Shown: one piece after another, positions 41,597 through 51,900 of the stretch
How the letters are laid out: the number at the start of each line of letters is the position of its first letter
How positions within the stretch are numbered: the stretch's first letter is position 1
Assembly: GCA_017449495.1 (NCBI GenBank)
Contig: JAFTFO010000043.1
Location: 1 to 64,000 of the forward strand
DNA: 64,000 nt
Reading direction: 5' to 3'
Source: Prevotella sp.
Lineage (GTDB): Bacteria; Bacteroidota; Bacteroidia; Bacteroidales; Bacteroidaceae
The notes under the pieces: generated by a model
What the model was told of the DNA's origin: nothing
What the model saw: the letters and a program-made list of their open reading frames with translations, nothing else
The model's database searches: none
Made by a program: the position numbers and the translations under genes

Positions 41597-42475
41597 TTAT
41601 GCCTTCAGGTTGTCGGGCACGACGGGCATGGCACCGTTCTGCGTGCAGACGAAGGCACTCACCTGAACAGCCGTCTTGTGAGCATCGGGCACGGACTTGC
41701 CGTTGAGGATACTGCCTACGAACGAGCCGGTAAAAGAGTCTCCTGCGCCTACAGTATCGGCAACCACTACCTTTGGAGTTTCCTGGAACGACATGGAGCC
41801 TGGCGTGAAGACGTATGAGCCATTGGTGCCGCAGGTGAGCACGAGCATGTCGAGATTGTACTTGCCGAGAATCAGCCAGCACTTGTTCTCGATGTCGAGT
41901 CCGGGATAGCCGAACATACGGCCGATGAGTACCAACTCCTCATCGTTGATCTTCAGGATATTGCAACGCTGCAGCGATTCCTTGATGACCTCTTTCGTAT
42001 AGAACTGCTGGCGCAGATTGATGTCGAAGATCTTCAGGCAGTCCTCGGGAGTGAGGTCGAGGAAGCGGTGGATCGTCTCGCGACTGACGACATTGCGCTG
42101 GGCCAATGAGCCGAAGCAGACGGCGCGGCAGTTTCTGGCAATCTCCTGGATGTCATCGTCGAGCGGGATATTATCCCATGCCACATTTTCCTTGATGTCG
42201 TATGTGGGAATGCCCTGCTCGTCGAGCTGCACCTGTACGGTGCCCGTAGGGTAGGGTACACGTGGCAACAGGTCGTTCAAACCGTGCTCGCGGAGAGCCT
42301 CAATGGTCTCGTCGGCTAATTTGTCCTCACCAAGGGCACTGATGGCAATCGTATTGTCCATGCCTAAGAACTGTCCGGCGTGATAGGCGAAGTTGGCAGG
42401 TGCACCACCCAGTTTCTTTCCTTCGGGAAGCACGTCCCACAGCACTTCTCCGAGTCCTACTACATATCTTTTCAT
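41597..42475 (-). CDS. Fructokinase (PfkB family)
   Basis: 292 residues. VGLGEVLWDVLPEGKKLGGAPANFAYHAGQFLG is the fructokinase version of the PfkB start (E-V-L-W-D and GGAPANFA), and ADTVGAGDSFTGSFVG holds the catalytic Asp. It phosphorylates fructose to fructose 6-phosphate. Its place after GH32 and MFS genes matches the order of the Bacteroides levan locus, where the equivalent kinase follows the fructose importer. It starts 36 bp after the permease and is probably in one operon with it and GH32. Confidence 0.9.
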   Translation of the reverse strand: MKRYVVGLGEVLWDVLPEGKKLGGAPANFAYHAGQFLGMDNTIAISALGEDKLADETIEALREHGLNDLLPRVPYPTGTVQVQLDEQGIPTYDIKENVAWDNIPLDDDIQEIARNCRAVCFGSLAQRNVVSRETIHRFLDLTPEDCLKIFDINLRQQFYTKEVIKESLQRCNILKINDEELVLIGRMFGYPGLDIENKCWLILGKYNLDMLVLTCGTNGSYVFTPGSMSFQETPKVVVADTVGAGDSFTGSFVGSILNGKSVPDAHKTAVQVSAFVCTQNGAMPVVPDNLKA

Positions 42476-42477
42476 AT

Positions 42478-42504
42478 TTTGAAGTTTTAATTTTGAAGTT
42501 TGAA
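42478..42504. repeat. Short direct repeat in the permease-kinase spacer
   Basis: TTTTGAAGTTT occurs twice, then TGAA, directly before the fructokinase ATG on the minus strand. Confidence 0.6.
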
Positions 42505-42511
42505 TGTATGA

Positions 42512-43666
42512 TTACTTGACTTGTTTGATGTATGTGAAGAGGTATATGACACCGGCTGCCATCACCAGTACGGCGCCAGCCTGACCCATGGCATCGCTCA
42601 TGAAGCCCATGAGCAGGGGGAAGATGGTCCCGCCGAAGAGACCCATGATCATCAGGCCGCTCACCTCGTTCTGCTTCTGTGGCATGGCCGTGAGGGCCTG
42701 GGCGAAACAGATGGAGAAGATGTTCGAGTTGCCGTAGCCCACAAGGGCGATGGCGGCATAGAGTATCCACTTCTCTGTGCCGAAGAAGAGTCCGCCCATC
42801 GAGAGTGCCATCATGATGACACTGATGATAAAGAATGTACGGTTAGGCAGCACGCGGAGGAAGAATGATCCCGTCAGACAGCCTATGGTACGGAAGATGA
42901 AATAGAGGCTGGTGGCGAATGCGGCATCGTTGAGCGTCAGGCCTAAGCGTTCCATCAGGATCTTCGGTGCTGTGGTGTTCGTACCTACGTCAATACCCAC
43001 ATGGCACATGATGCCGAAGAAAGACAACAGCACGATAGGTGTACCCAGGAGCTTGATGCACTCTGCGAATGTCGACGGCTCACCCTCAATCTTCTCTTCC
43101 TCAATAGGTGTGATGGCCAGCAGGGCGGCAGCCAGGATACCTACCACGAAGTAGATGGCAAAGAGCACGCGCCAGTCGTAGCCAAAAGAGGGTATCACCC
43201 GTGTGGCGCCCCACATGGCGAGGTATGGTGACAGGAACGAGGCGATGGCCTTGATGAACTGTCCGAAGGTGAGCGTCGAGGCTAAGTTGCCGCCACCCAT
43301 CACCGTCGATACCAATGGATTGAGTGAGGTCTGCATCAAAGCATTGCCGATGCCGAGTAGCGAGAAGGCACAGAGCATGATGGGGAAGTTCTCACCAAAG
43401 AGCGGCAGCAGCAGCGACACGATGGTCACTACCAACGAGAGGAGTACGGTGTTCTTGCGCCCGATCTTGTTCATCAGCATGCCTGTAGGCACACTGAAGA
43501 TGAGGAACCAGAAGAACACGAGCGACGGGAAGATGTTGGCTGTTGAGTCGTTCAGCGCGAGGTCTTCCTTCACGTAGTTCGATGCAATGCCCACCAGGTC
43601 TACAAAGCCCATGGCGAAGAAGCAGAACATCACGGGGATGAGGGCGAGTTTGTTAGTCTTGCTCAT
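42512..43666 (-). CDS. MFS sugar permease (fructose importer-like)
   Basis: 384 residues with 12 membrane helices. MSKTNKLALIPVMFCFFAMGFVDLVGIASNYVKEDL and the loop GMLMNKIGRKNTVLL (MFS signature between helices 2 and 3) place it in the fucose/glucose-galactose type (FucP/GGP). Its position between GH32 and fructokinase indicates uptake of fructose released in the periplasm. ATG 43666 is preferred to one 15 nt upstream because the conserved start is there. The gap to GH32 is 25 bp. Confidence 0.9.
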   Translation of the reverse strand: MSKTNKLALIPVMFCFFAMGFVDLVGIASNYVKEDLALNDSTANIFPSLVFFWFLIFSVPTGMLMNKIGRKNTVLLSLVVTIVSLLLPLFGENFPIMLCAFSLLGIGNALMQTSLNPLVSTVMGGGNLASTLTFGQFIKAIASFLSPYLAMWGATRVIPSFGYDWRVLFAIYFVVGILAAALLAITPIEEEKIEGEPSTFAECIKLLGTPIVLLSFFGIMCHVGIDVGTNTTAPKILMERLGLTLNDAAFATSLYFIFRTIGCLTGSFFLRVLPNRTFFIISVIMMALSMGGLFFGTEKWILYAAIALVGYGNSNIFSICFAQALTAMPQKQNEVSGLMIMGLFGGTIFPLLMGFMSDAMGQAGAVLVMAAGVIYLFTYIKQVK

Positions 43667-43672
43667 AATACT

Positions 43673-43705
43673 AATTATCAATTTTCAATTATCAATTATC
43701 AATTC
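43673..43705. repeat. AATTGAT tandem repeat between GH32 and permease
   Basis: On the minus strand AATTGAT/AATTGAA units run from the last codons of GH32 (G-I-D-N-stop) to just before the permease start. Confidence 0.7.
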
Positions 43706-45368
43706 CATAGATCGTTGCCTTTCCGCCATTCACCTTTATGTTATTATAAGGCTCGTTGGGGAACACCAGGTTCGTCATCGCCATACGCCCCTCGGCATCG
43801 AAGGCCTCGATTGAGCAGTTGTCGATGAAGATGCGGAGTTGCTTGATGCTGCCATAGACGGGGGCTGTGGTCACGCAGGGGAAGGCCTCGCTGAAACTGG
43901 CGTACGAGCGGGTACGGTCCATCGAGAAGGTCTGCTGGGCAGTGTCGTACTTCATCACCACCTGCTCACCTAATGAGTTGGAGAGTGTTATCTCTGTAGT
44001 GCCCTTCACGTCGACTACGATCTCACAGGTCTTAGGCAGTTTTTTGACTACCTTTCCCCGCAGGGCATTCAGTTCCTTCGAAGGTGTCACGCCACAGTAG
44101 GTCTGGCCGTTGTGCTCGAAGAGATCCAGGTCGCGGGGCACGCTGTTGGCCGAGCGGAACTGCTTCGTGGGCACCTGGTTGGCATACTGCCAGTTCGACA
44201 TCCAGGCCAGGGCGATCTTACGGCCGTCGGGGGCATTGTCAAAGGTGACGGTAGCATAGTGGTCCTTACCGTAGTCCATCCAGCGGGTATCCTTGTGTTC
44301 GCAGGTGAACTTATGGCCGTCGAAGGTTCCGATGAAATACTGAGTGGCCGAGCCGCCGAAAGGACCGCCGGGGTTGATGTTACAGATTAGCATCCACTTC
44401 TGCTTGTCCGTGCCGCGAACAGGCAACTTCATCAGGTCGGGGCACTCCCATACGCCGTCGTGACAGCCGTAGTCCTTGCCGAAGCTGCTCTCGTAGGTCC
44501 AGTCCTTCAGGTTAGCTGAAGAGTAGATACGCATCTCCTGACCCACGGCCAACACGAGGTTCCACTTCCCAATCTCCTCATTCCAGAAAACCTTTGGGTC
44601 GCGGAAGTCCTCTTCCGTACTCACCAGGATGGGATTGCCACTGTATTTCTCGAACGTCATACCATTGTCCTTCGAGATGGCCATCGACTGCACTTGGCAC
44701 TTGCTGGCAGAGGTGTAGAAGGCCACTACCTCATTCTTATTCACCACGCACGAGCCGCTGAAGATAGCACCCAGGGCATCGGCCTCAATGGCTGTCGGCT
44801 GGCTCTCCCAGTGAATCAAGTCCTTCGACGTAGAGTGTCCCCACGTCATATTCTCCCACTGCGAGCCGTAGGGGTTCCACTGATAATAGAGGTGATAGAC
44901 ACCGTCCTTATAGAACATACCGTTGGGGTCGTTCATCCAGCCATATGCAGGAGTGTGGTGGAACGACGGACGGAACTTCTCCCTATTTGTCGTGTCGAAC
45001 GTATCGCTCTGCTTGATCTCCTTCCAACAGAGGAAGTCCTTCATCGCTCCCGTGAAGCGACGGTCACCATAGAACGTGATGTCGAGCAGCAGGTCCTTCG
45101 CCCCGAAGCGCTCTATATTAAGAGGTACGTAATAGTCTACCTTGTCTACAGCCAGTTTCACGTTCAGCGACTGCACCTGCTGGCCGGCCACCAATACGGA
45201 GATGTTGGCATTCTCCTCCCGTTCCTGTACGGGTAGCAGCAGATACTTGCCCTTCACTTCTACGCGCTGCATGGCGTGGCTCTTGCCCAGCACCTGCGGC
45301 TTCTCCTGTGCTGAGGCTCCAGTGAGCGTCAGCAGCATCGTCATCATTGTCACAATCAGTTTCTTCAT
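43692..45368 (-). CDS. GH32 fructan hydrolase (unit 1), canonical catalytic site
   Basis: 558 residues. ATG 45368 begins a type I signal peptide (MKKLIVTMMTMLLTLTGASA); the 144-nt longer frame crosses the promoter. An N-terminal sandwich of about 100 residues resembles DUF4980, often attached to levanases. The five-bladed propeller has all three GH32 acids: nucleophile Asp147 in WMNDPNG, stabiliser Asp257 in FRDPKVFW and acid/base Glu308 in ECPDL. A C-terminal sandwich ends in NCSIEAFDAEGRMAMTN. It splits beta-fructosidic bonds of levan or inulin; exo or endo action cannot be told. Likely periplasmic. A regulated promoter with two operator boxes lies upstream. Confidence 0.94.
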   Translation of the reverse strand: MKKLIVTMMTMLLTLTGASAQEKPQVLGKSHAMQRVEVKGKYLLLPVQEREENANISVLVAGQQVQSLNVKLAVDKVDYYVPLNIERFGAKDLLLDITFYGDRRFTGAMKDFLCWKEIKQSDTFDTTNREKFRPSFHHTPAYGWMNDPNGMFYKDGVYHLYYQWNPYGSQWENMTWGHSTSKDLIHWESQPTAIEADALGAIFSGSCVVNKNEVVAFYTSASKCQVQSMAISKDNGMTFEKYSGNPILVSTEEDFRDPKVFWNEEIGKWNLVLAVGQEMRIYSSANLKDWTYESSFGKDYGCHDGVWECPDLMKLPVRGTDKQKWMLICNINPGGPFGGSATQYFIGTFDGHKFTCEHKDTRWMDYGKDHYATVTFDNAPDGRKIALAWMSNWQYANQVPTKQFRSANSVPRDLDLFEHNGQTYCGVTPSKELNALRGKVVKKLPKTCEIVVDVKGTTEITLSNSLGEQVVMKYDTAQQTFSMDRTRSYASFSEAFPCVTTAPVYGSIKQLRIFIDNCSIEAFDAEGRMAMTNLVFPNEPYNNIKVNGGKATIYGIDN

Positions 45369-45405
45369 TACCTTATAGTTTTTAATTATTCTATCAATGT
45401 TGCTG

Positions 45406-45472
45406 CAAAGGTACGCTAAAAACACATATCTTACTATAAATAATGTTTCAATTACTAATAAAAATCGTTCAT
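45406..45472 (-). promoter_or_regulatory. GH32-1 promoter with two regulator boxes
   Basis: -7 box TACCTTTG (45413-45406). TGTTTCAA at 45444-45451 (31 nt from the -7 box) and ATCGTTCAT at 45464-45472 (51 nt), in plus-strand spelling. The same words at the same distances occur at 54014 and 57099. No -33 TTTG, as expected of an activated promoter. The distal box is also half of a 9-bp inverted repeat (45463-45471 / 45493-45501). Confidence 0.75.
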
Positions 45473-45513
45473 TGCAACAAAAATATATGTATTGAACGAT
45501 TATTGATAACAAA

Positions 45514-45538
45514 GGCGCGACCCGTGAAGAGTCGCGCC
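45514..45538 (-). terminator. Terminator of unit 1 lipoprotein operon
   Basis: 8-bp GC-rich stem GGCGCGAC / GTCGCGCC, loop of 9 nt, 30 nt past the lipoprotein stop. Confidence 0.65.
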
Positions 45539-45567
45539 ACTTTCATCTTAACAATTAACCTAACAAA

Positions 45568-47112
45568 TTAGATAGACATCAGGTATTCGATGCTGTTCTT
45601 AGCCAGTTTCAGAACGTTGTCCTGACAAGAGTTGTTCTTGGGGGTAGCGCTCTTGTCGGGCGTACCGTCCTCGTTCTTCATCGAGAACTCACAACCACCA
45701 TTGCCAATGCAGAGCACGGTACCAGCACCCTTCTGGAATCCCTCAGGAGCCTTGTCGGCACCCTTGGCCTCCCACACGTTGAGCTGAGATACCCAGCTTG
45801 CCTGGCTGTCCCATGTGCCGAGCGGATAGATACCGTAGTCATTGGTAAGCACATTGTAGCATTCCTCGGAGTCGTTCGGCAGATCGGTCAGCTTCGTCGG
45901 GATATCGAAGAACAGACAGTTGTGGTCCTCAGTCCATCCGGCACCCTTGAAGGCGATGGCGGCGAAGCAGTTGTCGTTCAGTTTCTCAGTGGTAATACCA
46001 GCATAGATGGGGTGTGAACTGAAGTCCTTCGAGAAGGAACCCGTGTTCAGGCAGACGCCCATCTTCCAGACGTCGGGGTTCCAACCGCCCACGCCGCAGC
46101 CGAAGGCATTGCTGACACCACGCAGCAGCGAGGTGGAGAGACGGTTGATGGCTCCGATATAAGGTACGGCATGCGACCACAGCAGCAGGTTGCCGCCATT
46201 CTTTACATACTGCTCTACGCAGGGAGCGGCGTTACGGGCCACGTCGGAGAAGTTCCAGATGTCATCCACATTGCCAGTCTCGATATCGCGCAGCCAGAAG
46301 AGCATGCGATAATCAGCAATGTCCTCCACAGTGCTGATATTGCCAAAGTAAACGTATTCTCCCTTCGGATAGTTCTCCTGGAACCAGAGCCATGCCGAGG
46401 CCTCATCGTCATCGCCATTGGCAATGAGTTCTTCTGGAGTAGCATATTCCGACAAGAATGCAGGAATCTTACCACCGATTTTGGCCGAAGCCCCTACAGG
46501 CAGAGCCTTACCTTCAGCGTTCTGGGCAATGACGGTAGCCTCGAAATGATCCTTCATCTGCACGTTCTCCAGCAGGTAGCTGGTGCCGTTGACGGTGGTG
46601 TTCACCACTTCCTCGGTGCTGTTCTTCACCACCTTCAGGATATACGATGTAGCATCAGAACTGGCAGTCCATGAGATCTGCAGGTTATGCTGATCGTCGG
46701 TGATGTCCACCTGATCCATCTTCACCTCGCTCGGTGTAGAAGCACCGAGGCGGGTATAAGATGTCATCACGCCGTTAGAGATGGCGTCGTCATTGGCATA
46801 CTTGAAGAGGAACTCATACAGTTGGTTGGTCTCCAGGTTCTTCAGTGTGAACGAGCCGGAAGGGCAGGGTGTGAGGGCCTGCTGCTGAGTGCCGTTCTTA
46901 TACACGGCGACATTCATCACGGCGCCATTATTGCCGGTAGGCCAGGTCAGCGTATAGTCATAATTGTTTTCACCGCTAAGCACACCATTTATACTTGTCA
47001 CATCAGGACTGGCAATCTGCATCTGACCAGAACCGGGCAGGTCCTTGTCCTGACAGGAAGTGAAGCCACAGATTACACAGATCGCACAGATAAAACTATA
47101 TATTGATTTCAT
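45568..47112 (-). CDS. Surface lipoprotein with FN3-like and DUF4960-like domains (unit 1)
   Basis: 514 residues from ATG 47112. The signal peptide IYSFICAICVICGFTSC ends in the lipid-anchored Cys and is made of Ile-Cys repeats. Two beta-sandwich domains follow (YDYTLTWPTGNNGAVMNVAVYKNG; NLQISWTASSDATSYILKVV, FN3-like), then a large domain from about residue 215 (LFWLRDIETGNVDDIWNF ... CVEQYVKNGGNLLLWSHAV ... CIGNGGCEFS) related to DUF4960. By position after SusC-SusD it takes the place of SusE-type surface glycan-binding proteins; fructan binding is inferred. Confidence 0.75.
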   Translation of the reverse strand: MKSIYSFICAICVICGFTSCQDKDLPGSGQMQIASPDVTSINGVLSGENNYDYTLTWPTGNNGAVMNVAVYKNGTQQQALTPCPSGSFTLKNLETNQLYEFLFKYANDDAISNGVMTSYTRLGASTPSEVKMDQVDITDDQHNLQISWTASSDATSYILKVVKNSTEEVVNTTVNGTSYLLENVQMKDHFEATVIAQNAEGKALPVGASAKIGGKIPAFLSEYATPEELIANGDDDEASAWLWFQENYPKGEYVYFGNISTVEDIADYRMLFWLRDIETGNVDDIWNFSDVARNAAPCVEQYVKNGGNLLLWSHAVPYIGAINRLSTSLLRGVSNAFGCGVGGWNPDVWKMGVCLNTGSFSKDFSSHPIYAGITTEKLNDNCFAAIAFKGAGWTEDHNCLFFDIPTKLTDLPNDSEECYNVLTNDYGIYPLGTWDSQASWVSQLNVWEAKGADKAPEGFQKGAGTVLCIGNGGCEFSMKNEDGTPDKSATPKNNSCQDNVLKLAKNSIEYLMSI

Positions 47113-47136
47113 AACTTTTACCTTTTTACTTTTCAC

Positions 47137-47230
47137 ATCTATTTTTTAAACTAATTCCCGTAATAACTCGTAATTTTTTATTATGAATAATTATGGTAAT
47201 TTGTTTCTATATTTTCACTTTTTACCTTTA
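47137..47230. other. AT-rich spacer between susD-1 and the lipoprotein
   Basis: About 94 bp of A/T-rich sequence with CTTTTTAC- and AATAATTATG-like words; no hairpin or promoter of note. Confidence 0.5.
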
Positions 47231-48946
47231 TCAGTATCCCTTGTTCTGATGATAGAGACCCTGTACGTAGTTCATCTGATTAGATGCGATAGGGAAGTAC
47301 TCGTTCTTGTTTGCCGTGAAGAAGGCGTCCTTGTAGTACAGGCCATAGGTCTGTCCGTCGTACTCGTCGGTGACCTCTGTCTCGAAGTACTTGTTGAGGG
47401 TTGTGGACAGCAGGCCCCAGCGACGCAGGTCGAAGAAGCGGTGTCCCTCCATGGCCAACTCCACACGGCGCTCCCAGCGCAGGGCCTTACGGGCATCGTC
47501 CTTAGATGCGAACGATCCATAGAGGCTGATGTCGCACTGATCCTTGGCATACTTGATGAGCGAGGTGTTCGAGATGTCTCTCTTGGCACGACTGCGGATA
47601 TCGTTGATGATCTGTAGGGCCTCGCCGTTCAGGTCGCCCTTCTCTATCAGAGCCTCGGCCCTCATCAGCATCACGTCGGTATAGCGCAGCACGTAGTCGT
47701 TCTGTCCGAATGCCTGCCAGGGGTTGTCATAGTCCTCACCCTTCGAGCGCTGGGGAATCTCCTTCATCGAGCAGTAGTAGCCGTAGGTGTTCGGTGTGCG
47801 GCTGTTGGCCTTGGTCAGCGTATACTGCTCCTCATACTTATAAGGATAGGTAGGCATGCCAACGGTGTGGAACAATCGGGGGTCGTACTTGTACTTCGTA
47901 TCGGCACCATTCACCACGATGGCATTGTGATCCTCGTCGAAGTCGTCCATCGGCAGACCGTTACGGGTCTTGAAGGCGTTCACCAGGTTCTGCGAGGGCT
48001 TGTGGAAGTCCCATCCGCACGACCAGATGCCCCATACGCCGTTCAGCATGTTTGACCAGTTGGCGCGGCCGTATTGTGTACCGTCGTCGGCCTTGTTGGA
48101 GTGTTGCACGGCGAAGATGCTCTCCACCGAGTTAGCATAGTCCTGCAGGAAGATGTGTCCGTAGGTGTCGAGATAGTCGTATGGCGAGTTCTTCACCACT
48201 TCGGTATAGTCGATCACTTTCTGGATCTTCTGCTGATCCACATGAGCATAGCCCGTCGTGGCCTCATAACCGTCGCCGTAAGCCCAGTTCAGGTAGCACT
48301 TGGCCAGGTAGGCAGCGGCAGCCACCTTATGTGCACGTCCCGTTGTGCCGGGAGCAGCCTCGGGTAGATTCTCGTAGGCATACTGGAAGTCGTCGATGAT
48401 CAGTTGCATGATCTCGTCGTGCGAGCTCTGAGGACAGGCCTCGATAGCGGCATTGTCCATGCCTTCCGTCACGAACGGCACCTCGTACCACATCTGCTGC
48501 AACTTGTAATAGAAGTGACCACGGAGGAAGCGCACCTCGGCACGATACTGCCTGTTAGTGGCATTATCCTCGGCATTGTCTAATGACTCGATGGCACGGT
48601 TGCAGCGAGAGATGGCACTATAGAGTTGATACCACAGTTCGTCGAACTCACCACGGTCGGGCTGCAGGGTAGAGAATATCTCCATGGGGTGATAGCCCGT
48701 GTCGTTCTCACCACTGCCGCCTTTCAGGCAGTCATCGGCACTCATGTCGCCGTAAGGCCAGAGATTGAACGGATAGCTGTACCAGTCATCGCCAAGTTTG
48801 GCGTATGCTGCGGTAACGAGTTTGTCGGGACTTGAAAATGCCGTCTCATCGTCCAGTACGCCCTGCGGCTTCACGTCGTCAACACTACATGATACTGCAA
48901 AGATGGAAAGCAGCAAGGTTGCGATATATATATTGATCTTTTTCAT
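47231..48946 (-). CDS. SusD/RagB-type outer-membrane glycan-binding lipoprotein (unit 1)
   Basis: 571 residues. Signal peptide MKKINIYIATLLLSIFAVSC with Cys20 for lipidation, then an N-terminal SusD part (DDVKPQGVLDDETAFSSPDKLVTAAYAKLGDDWY) with helical TPR-like repeats (AISRCNRAIESLDNAEDNA, YRAEVRFLRGHFYYKLQQMW) and the family C-terminus (KALRWERRVELAMEGHRFFDLRRWG). It forms the lid on the SusC channel and captures fructan at the cell surface. It begins 35 bp after susC-1 across a TTAAGA repeat and is co-transcribed with it. Confidence 0.94.
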   Translation of the reverse strand: MKKINIYIATLLLSIFAVSCSVDDVKPQGVLDDETAFSSPDKLVTAAYAKLGDDWYSYPFNLWPYGDMSADDCLKGGSGENDTGYHPMEIFSTLQPDRGEFDELWYQLYSAISRCNRAIESLDNAEDNATNRQYRAEVRFLRGHFYYKLQQMWYEVPFVTEGMDNAAIEACPQSSHDEIMQLIIDDFQYAYENLPEAAPGTTGRAHKVAAAAYLAKCYLNWAYGDGYEATTGYAHVDQQKIQKVIDYTEVVKNSPYDYLDTYGHIFLQDYANSVESIFAVQHSNKADDGTQYGRANWSNMLNGVWGIWSCGWDFHKPSQNLVNAFKTRNGLPMDDFDEDHNAIVVNGADTKYKYDPRLFHTVGMPTYPYKYEEQYTLTKANSRTPNTYGYYCSMKEIPQRSKGEDYDNPWQAFGQNDYVLRYTDVMLMRAEALIEKGDLNGEALQIINDIRSRAKRDISNTSLIKYAKDQCDISLYGSFASKDDARKALRWERRVELAMEGHRFFDLRRWGLLSTTLNKYFETEVTDEYDGQTYGLYYKDAFFTANKNEYFPIASNQMNYVQGLYHQNKGY

Positions 48947-48976
48947 AACTCTTAATTCTTAACTCTTAATTCTTAA
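48947..48976. repeat. TTAAGAG/TTAAGAA tandem repeat between susC-1 and susD-1
   Basis: On the minus strand four 7-8-nt units of AATTAAGA and GTTAAGA type fill the spacer up to the susD-1 start. Confidence 0.7.
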
Positions 48977-48981
48977 TTATA

Positions 48982-51900
48982 TTAGAATCCCACCTGTACA
49001 CCGAATGTGAAGGAAGCGGTGTGCGGATAGTTCCATGCAGTATTCTCAGGATCAGAGCAGGTCAGTGAACTTGACTTGATGGTCAGGAGGTTATCACCAG
49101 AGAGATAGACGCGGGCCTTCGAGAGCAACAGTTTCTTGGCAAGTGCAGTGGGGAAGGTATAGCCCAACTGGAGGGTGCGCAGTTTGATGTATGAGCCGTT
49201 CTCCACGTAGTATGAAGACATACGGCCTTCGTCGGCACCGTTTGATGTGGTCAGGGCAGGAATGGTGGAACTGCTGTTGGCAGGTGTCCATGCGTCAATC
49301 AGACGCTCACCCTTGTTCGAACCGGCATCGGTAATGCTCCAGAAGTCTGTCTGGTATTTCTGGTTGTTGATCACATCCACGCCAGATACGCCCTGCCAGA
49401 ACATGGTGAAGTCGAAATCCTTGTAGCCCAGGTCGACATTGATACCGTATGAGAAGTTGGGCACAGGGTTGAACACCCAGGTACGGTCGGCCTCGTTGAT
49501 ACGGCCGTCACCATTCAGATCGGCATACTTCAGACCACCAACGCGAGCACCAGCCTGTCCGTGGGCAAGCACCTCCTCGCGATTCTGATACAGTCCTTCC
49601 ACCACGTAACCGATCAGTGAGCCGTAGGCCTTCTCGTCCTGAGCCAGGTTGTGGTAGTCGTTGTGCTCGTATGAGTTTTTCGACTTCTCAGGCAGATAGG
49701 TCACCTTCGAGCGATAGAAGTCCACATTACCCGTAATATTGTACGACAGTCCGTATGCCGTCTGGTGACGATAGCCAAGATTAAGTTCCATACCCCAGTT
49801 CTTCAGTGTCGGACCGTTGATCCAGGTCTGACCACCGAAGCCGATGGCTCCGAGGAAAGCCGGCTGCACGAGCATGTCCTTGGTCTCCTTGAAGAAGAGG
49901 TCGTATGAACCGTAGAGCTCACCGCCGAAGAGCGAGAAGTCGGTACCGAAGTTCCACTGTGATGAAGACTCCCACTTCAGGTCCTCGTTGGCCGACTGCG
50001 ACTTGTAGTAACCTGAGGGCAGCGTACCGGAATACTGTAGATTGAGATCGTAGGCTGTGGAGTTCTCACGGTCAGAACCATAGTTGGCCACGAAGAGTCC
50101 GTAGTGAGCCGTATTCGAGTTCATGCCCTGGTTACCGGTGATACCGTAACTGGCTCGGATCTTCCAGTCGCGCAGCCAGTCGGCATCGATATGCTTGGAG
50201 AGACGATAGGCCAGAGAGGCTGAGGGGAATGTACCGTACTGGTTGTTCTTACCGAAGCGGCTTGATCCATCGTAGCGCAGGGTGAACGAAGCCAGCAGCA
50301 GGTCGTTCCAGTTGTAGTCGATCTTGCCGAAATATGACATCAGTTTGTAGGAGTCGCCAGCACCTGTGACTGTCTGGATACCCGTACCTGCACTGGGCCA
50401 CATATAGTCTATGGTCTCCAGCGGATACTCCGTACGGCGTGCAGAGAAGTCGGTGTAGTTGTCCTCGTGGGCCTCGATACCCAGAAGCACATTCAGGTTG
50501 TGGTTCTCGACGATGTCGAAGTTATACTGCAAGGTGTTCGACCAGGTCCACTTCGTGCTGTGCGTCTGCGACAGGGTGCTGGCGTTGGTGCTGTTCTTCA
50601 CCACGTCCGAGTCCCATGTGTGCTGCAGGCTGCGGATGTTGCTGTTTGTATAGTCGATACCGAAGTTCGAGCGGAAGAGCATGCCTTTCACAGGCGTGAT
50701 GTCAACGTAAGCATTGGCAAAGATGCGCCATTTCTTCAGGCGGTTGTCCTTATTATGATAAAGTTCGCGCAGGGGATTCTGGCGGTCACTCATACCACCC
50801 ACAGGGCCTGAGAAGGTCACACCGTCATCCTCATAGACTGGCAGTGTAGGCGCAATCTTCAGCGCGTTCTCCAGGGGGGCAGCATCTACATTGCTTGAAT
50901 AAGAGAACTGAGCATTCTCGCCCACGCTGACGATGCTGTTGATCTTGTAACTGCTGTTAAAGCGGGCCGAGAAGTTCTCGAAGTCAGTATGCTTCAGCAC
51001 ACCGTTAGCCTTCTTGTAGCCAAAAGAGAAGAGAGACGAACCCTTATCGGTAGCCTTCGAGAAGGAGAGGTCGTAGTTCTGGGTGACACCCGTACGCCCG
51101 ATTTCGTCTACCCAGTCAGTATCGCTGTAAATCATGGTGCGCTTGGCATTCATATAGCCATCGTAGAATCCGCCGACGGTGTACTGTTCCATGGCCTCTG
51201 TAGCAGGATTATAGACAGAAATGGGCGTGCCACCAGCCACATTAAGTGCCAGACCGTAGTTCTGGGCATAGTCTGTAGGATTCTTGCCGTCGTTCAGTGC
51301 AGCCTGCACCAGGGCGGTGGCATACTGCTGGCTATTCAGGAGTTTCATCTTCTGCGACATCCAAGCCATAGAGACCGAAGCGTTGAAGTCGATGTTCACC
51401 TTGTCGCCCTTCTTACCTTTTTTGGTTGTAATCACAATCACACCGTTAGCAGCACGCGATCCGTAGATAGAGGCAGAAGCAGCGTCCTTCAACACCTGCA
51501 TGGTCTCGATATCCGATGAGTTCAGGCTGTTCAGCGAACCGCTGAAGGGGATACCATCCACGATGTAGAGCGGAGCCGTGCTCGAACCACCCATACTGCC
51601 GATACCACGAATATGCACATCGGCCTCACCCGAAGGCGAACCATTAGAAGTGATCGTCATGCCGGGCACCTTACCCTGCAACGAGGCCATAGGGTCGGTG
51701 TTGCTGGTCTTGAAGTTTTTTGTCTCTACGACTCCTACAGCACCCGTCAGGTCTTGCTTGCGCTGCACCTGATAACCCGTCACCACAACCTCCTGCAGCA
51801 CCTCTGCATCGTCCTTCATGGTGACGTTCATGCCGTTCTGGGCAGGAAGTTCCATGGTCTGATAGCCAATGTAAGAGATGACGAGGGTTGCTCCGTCATT